Origin: Candidatus Falkowbacteria bacterium CG10_big_fil_rev_8_21_14_0_10_39_11
GTDB lineage: Bacteria > Patescibacteriota > Patescibacteriia > UBA11705
Direction: 5' to 3'
Assembly (NCBI GenBank): GCA_002773615.1
Contig: PFAP01000001.1
Span: 1 to 37,304 of the forward strand
Length of the DNA stretch: 37,304 nucleotides
Shown here one piece after another: positions 36,387-37,304 of the stretch. The stretch's first letter is position 1, and each line of letters opens with the position of its first letter. The position numbers were made by a program, and so were the translations under genes. The notes under the pieces are model-generated. The model saw nothing but the letters and a program-made list of their open reading frames with translations. It was not told the origin of the DNA and did no database searches.

Positions 36387-37304
36387 ATGAGCTCAAGACA
36401 AACCAACAAGGTGGGGGTATCGAAGCTTTACGTTAAATTTATTGCAGTTTTTGTTATTTTGACGATTGCTTTGATATTTATAATTTTTTACTTTTCATTT
36501 AGTCGCGCCTTGATTCGTATCACTCCGCGTTTGGCAACAGTGTCGACTGACTTTATTGCTGATATTGAAACCCAGGATGACAATTTAAGTCCCGGAGAGT
36601 TGAAAGGCTTTTTATTCGACACCGAAGTGGAAATGACCAAAGAATATCATGCGACCGGAAGCAAAGACGTTGAGGGCAATGTCATCGGACAGGTTACGAT
36701 CACCAACCGGAGACCGGTTAGTCAGCCACTGGTGGCCACGACTCGATTAATTACTTCTGATGGTGTTTTGCTTCGTCTCAAGGACCGAGTGACCGTCCCC
36801 GCCGGTGGCACTGTGAATGCGGATGTTTATGCTGATGATCCATCATTGTTTGAATCCTTGGCTCCAAGCAAATTTACCATTCCCGGTTTATCTGAATCAC
36901 TCCAAAGTGAAGTTTTCGCTGAAAGCAATGCCACTTTAAAAAGTTCACCCGGAGCATTAAAAGTGGTTAAATCAGTTGATATTGCTCGAGCGAAGGAAGA
37001 TCTGACTGAAGAGTTGTATCAAAAAGCAATCACAGCATTTGAAGCAGAGGTGAGTGACGGTTATGTGGCTGTCTTAGTTGATAAGCGTATTGTCGAAGAA
37101 GGCGTCAGTGCCGGCATTGATGACGTAACAGAAACTTTTACCTTGATGCAAAAAATGAACGTAACATTGATTGGTCTTGAGCAGCAAGCCATTATTGACC
37201 TTTCAGCCGAGCGGCTCAAACAGTTAGTCACCGGTGAACGTGAATTAAGCCGTATTCAATTGGAAAATTTGACTTATGTAGTCCAAAATTATAATCAAGA
37301 AGAA
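36387..37304 (+). CDS. membrane-anchored baseplate J/gp47-like hypothetical protein, runs off window end
   Basis: Open from ATG 36387 to the window end: MSSRQTNKVGVSKLYVKFIAVFVILTIALIFIIFYFSFSRALIRITPRLATVSTDFIAD...VTVPAGGTVNADVYADDPS. Absent from the ORF track because it has no stop in the window. Confidence 0.6.
   Translation, partial: MSSRQTNKVGVSKLYVKFIAVFVILTIALIFIIFYFSFSRALIRITPRLATVSTDFIADIETQDDNLSPGELKGFLFDTEVEMTKEYHATGSKDVEGNVIGQVTITNRRPVSQPLVATTRLITSDGVLLRLKDRVTVPAGGTVNADVYADDPSLFESLAPSKFTIPGLSESLQSEVFAESNATLKSSPGALKVVKSVDIARAKEDLTEELYQKAITAFEAEVSDGYVAVLVDKRIVEEGVSAGIDDVTETFTLMQKMNVTLIGLEQQAIIDLSAERLKQLVTGERELSRIQLENLTYVVQNYNQEE

Noticed and set aside
1-37304. CRISPR arrays, prophage module or secondary-metabolite cluster
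   Set aside because: No regularly spaced repeats, no cas genes, no capsid/terminase/NRPS/PKS genes recognised. The gp47-like ORF at the right edge alone does not make a prophage and its N-terminal TM anchor suggests a cellular protein.

Overview
The window is AT-rich bacterial DNA with compact, mostly + strand genes. Gene content and style suggest a Patescibacteria/CPR-type genome; this is inference, since no marker phylogeny was run. Housekeeping genes recognised: adk, map, ruvX, recO, valS, tyrS, argS, bactofilin, ferredoxin, YraN-family, pyk, ppsA, a GT2/NUDIX/DUF4012 envelope block and dnaE. There are three tRNA genes: Val-GAC, Ile-UAU and Leu-GAG. Accessory cassettes at about 1-1.8 kb and 5.3-8.4 kb encode orphan or regulatory proteins. 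The strongest observation is a valyl-tRNA synthetase with a complete histidine-phosphatase (RHG) domain of about 185 aa inserted between the two CxxC/CxC halves of its zinc-binding module, with phosphatase signature residues retained. Other points of interest: a sigma region 4 + RNAP alpha-CTD fusion protein whose upstream HTH-coding part is broken by stops; a long coiled-coil/alpha-CTD-like ORF split by one in-frame TAG followed by a hairpin; a tRNA-Ile with a rare UAU anticodon; tRNA-derived partial duplications; a DHH-family protein lacking most catalytic residues; a shared heptamer leader before three envelope-type genes; and a promoter/uORF/SD-hairpin leader. All calls come from reading the sequence and the supplied ORFs; no database search was run.
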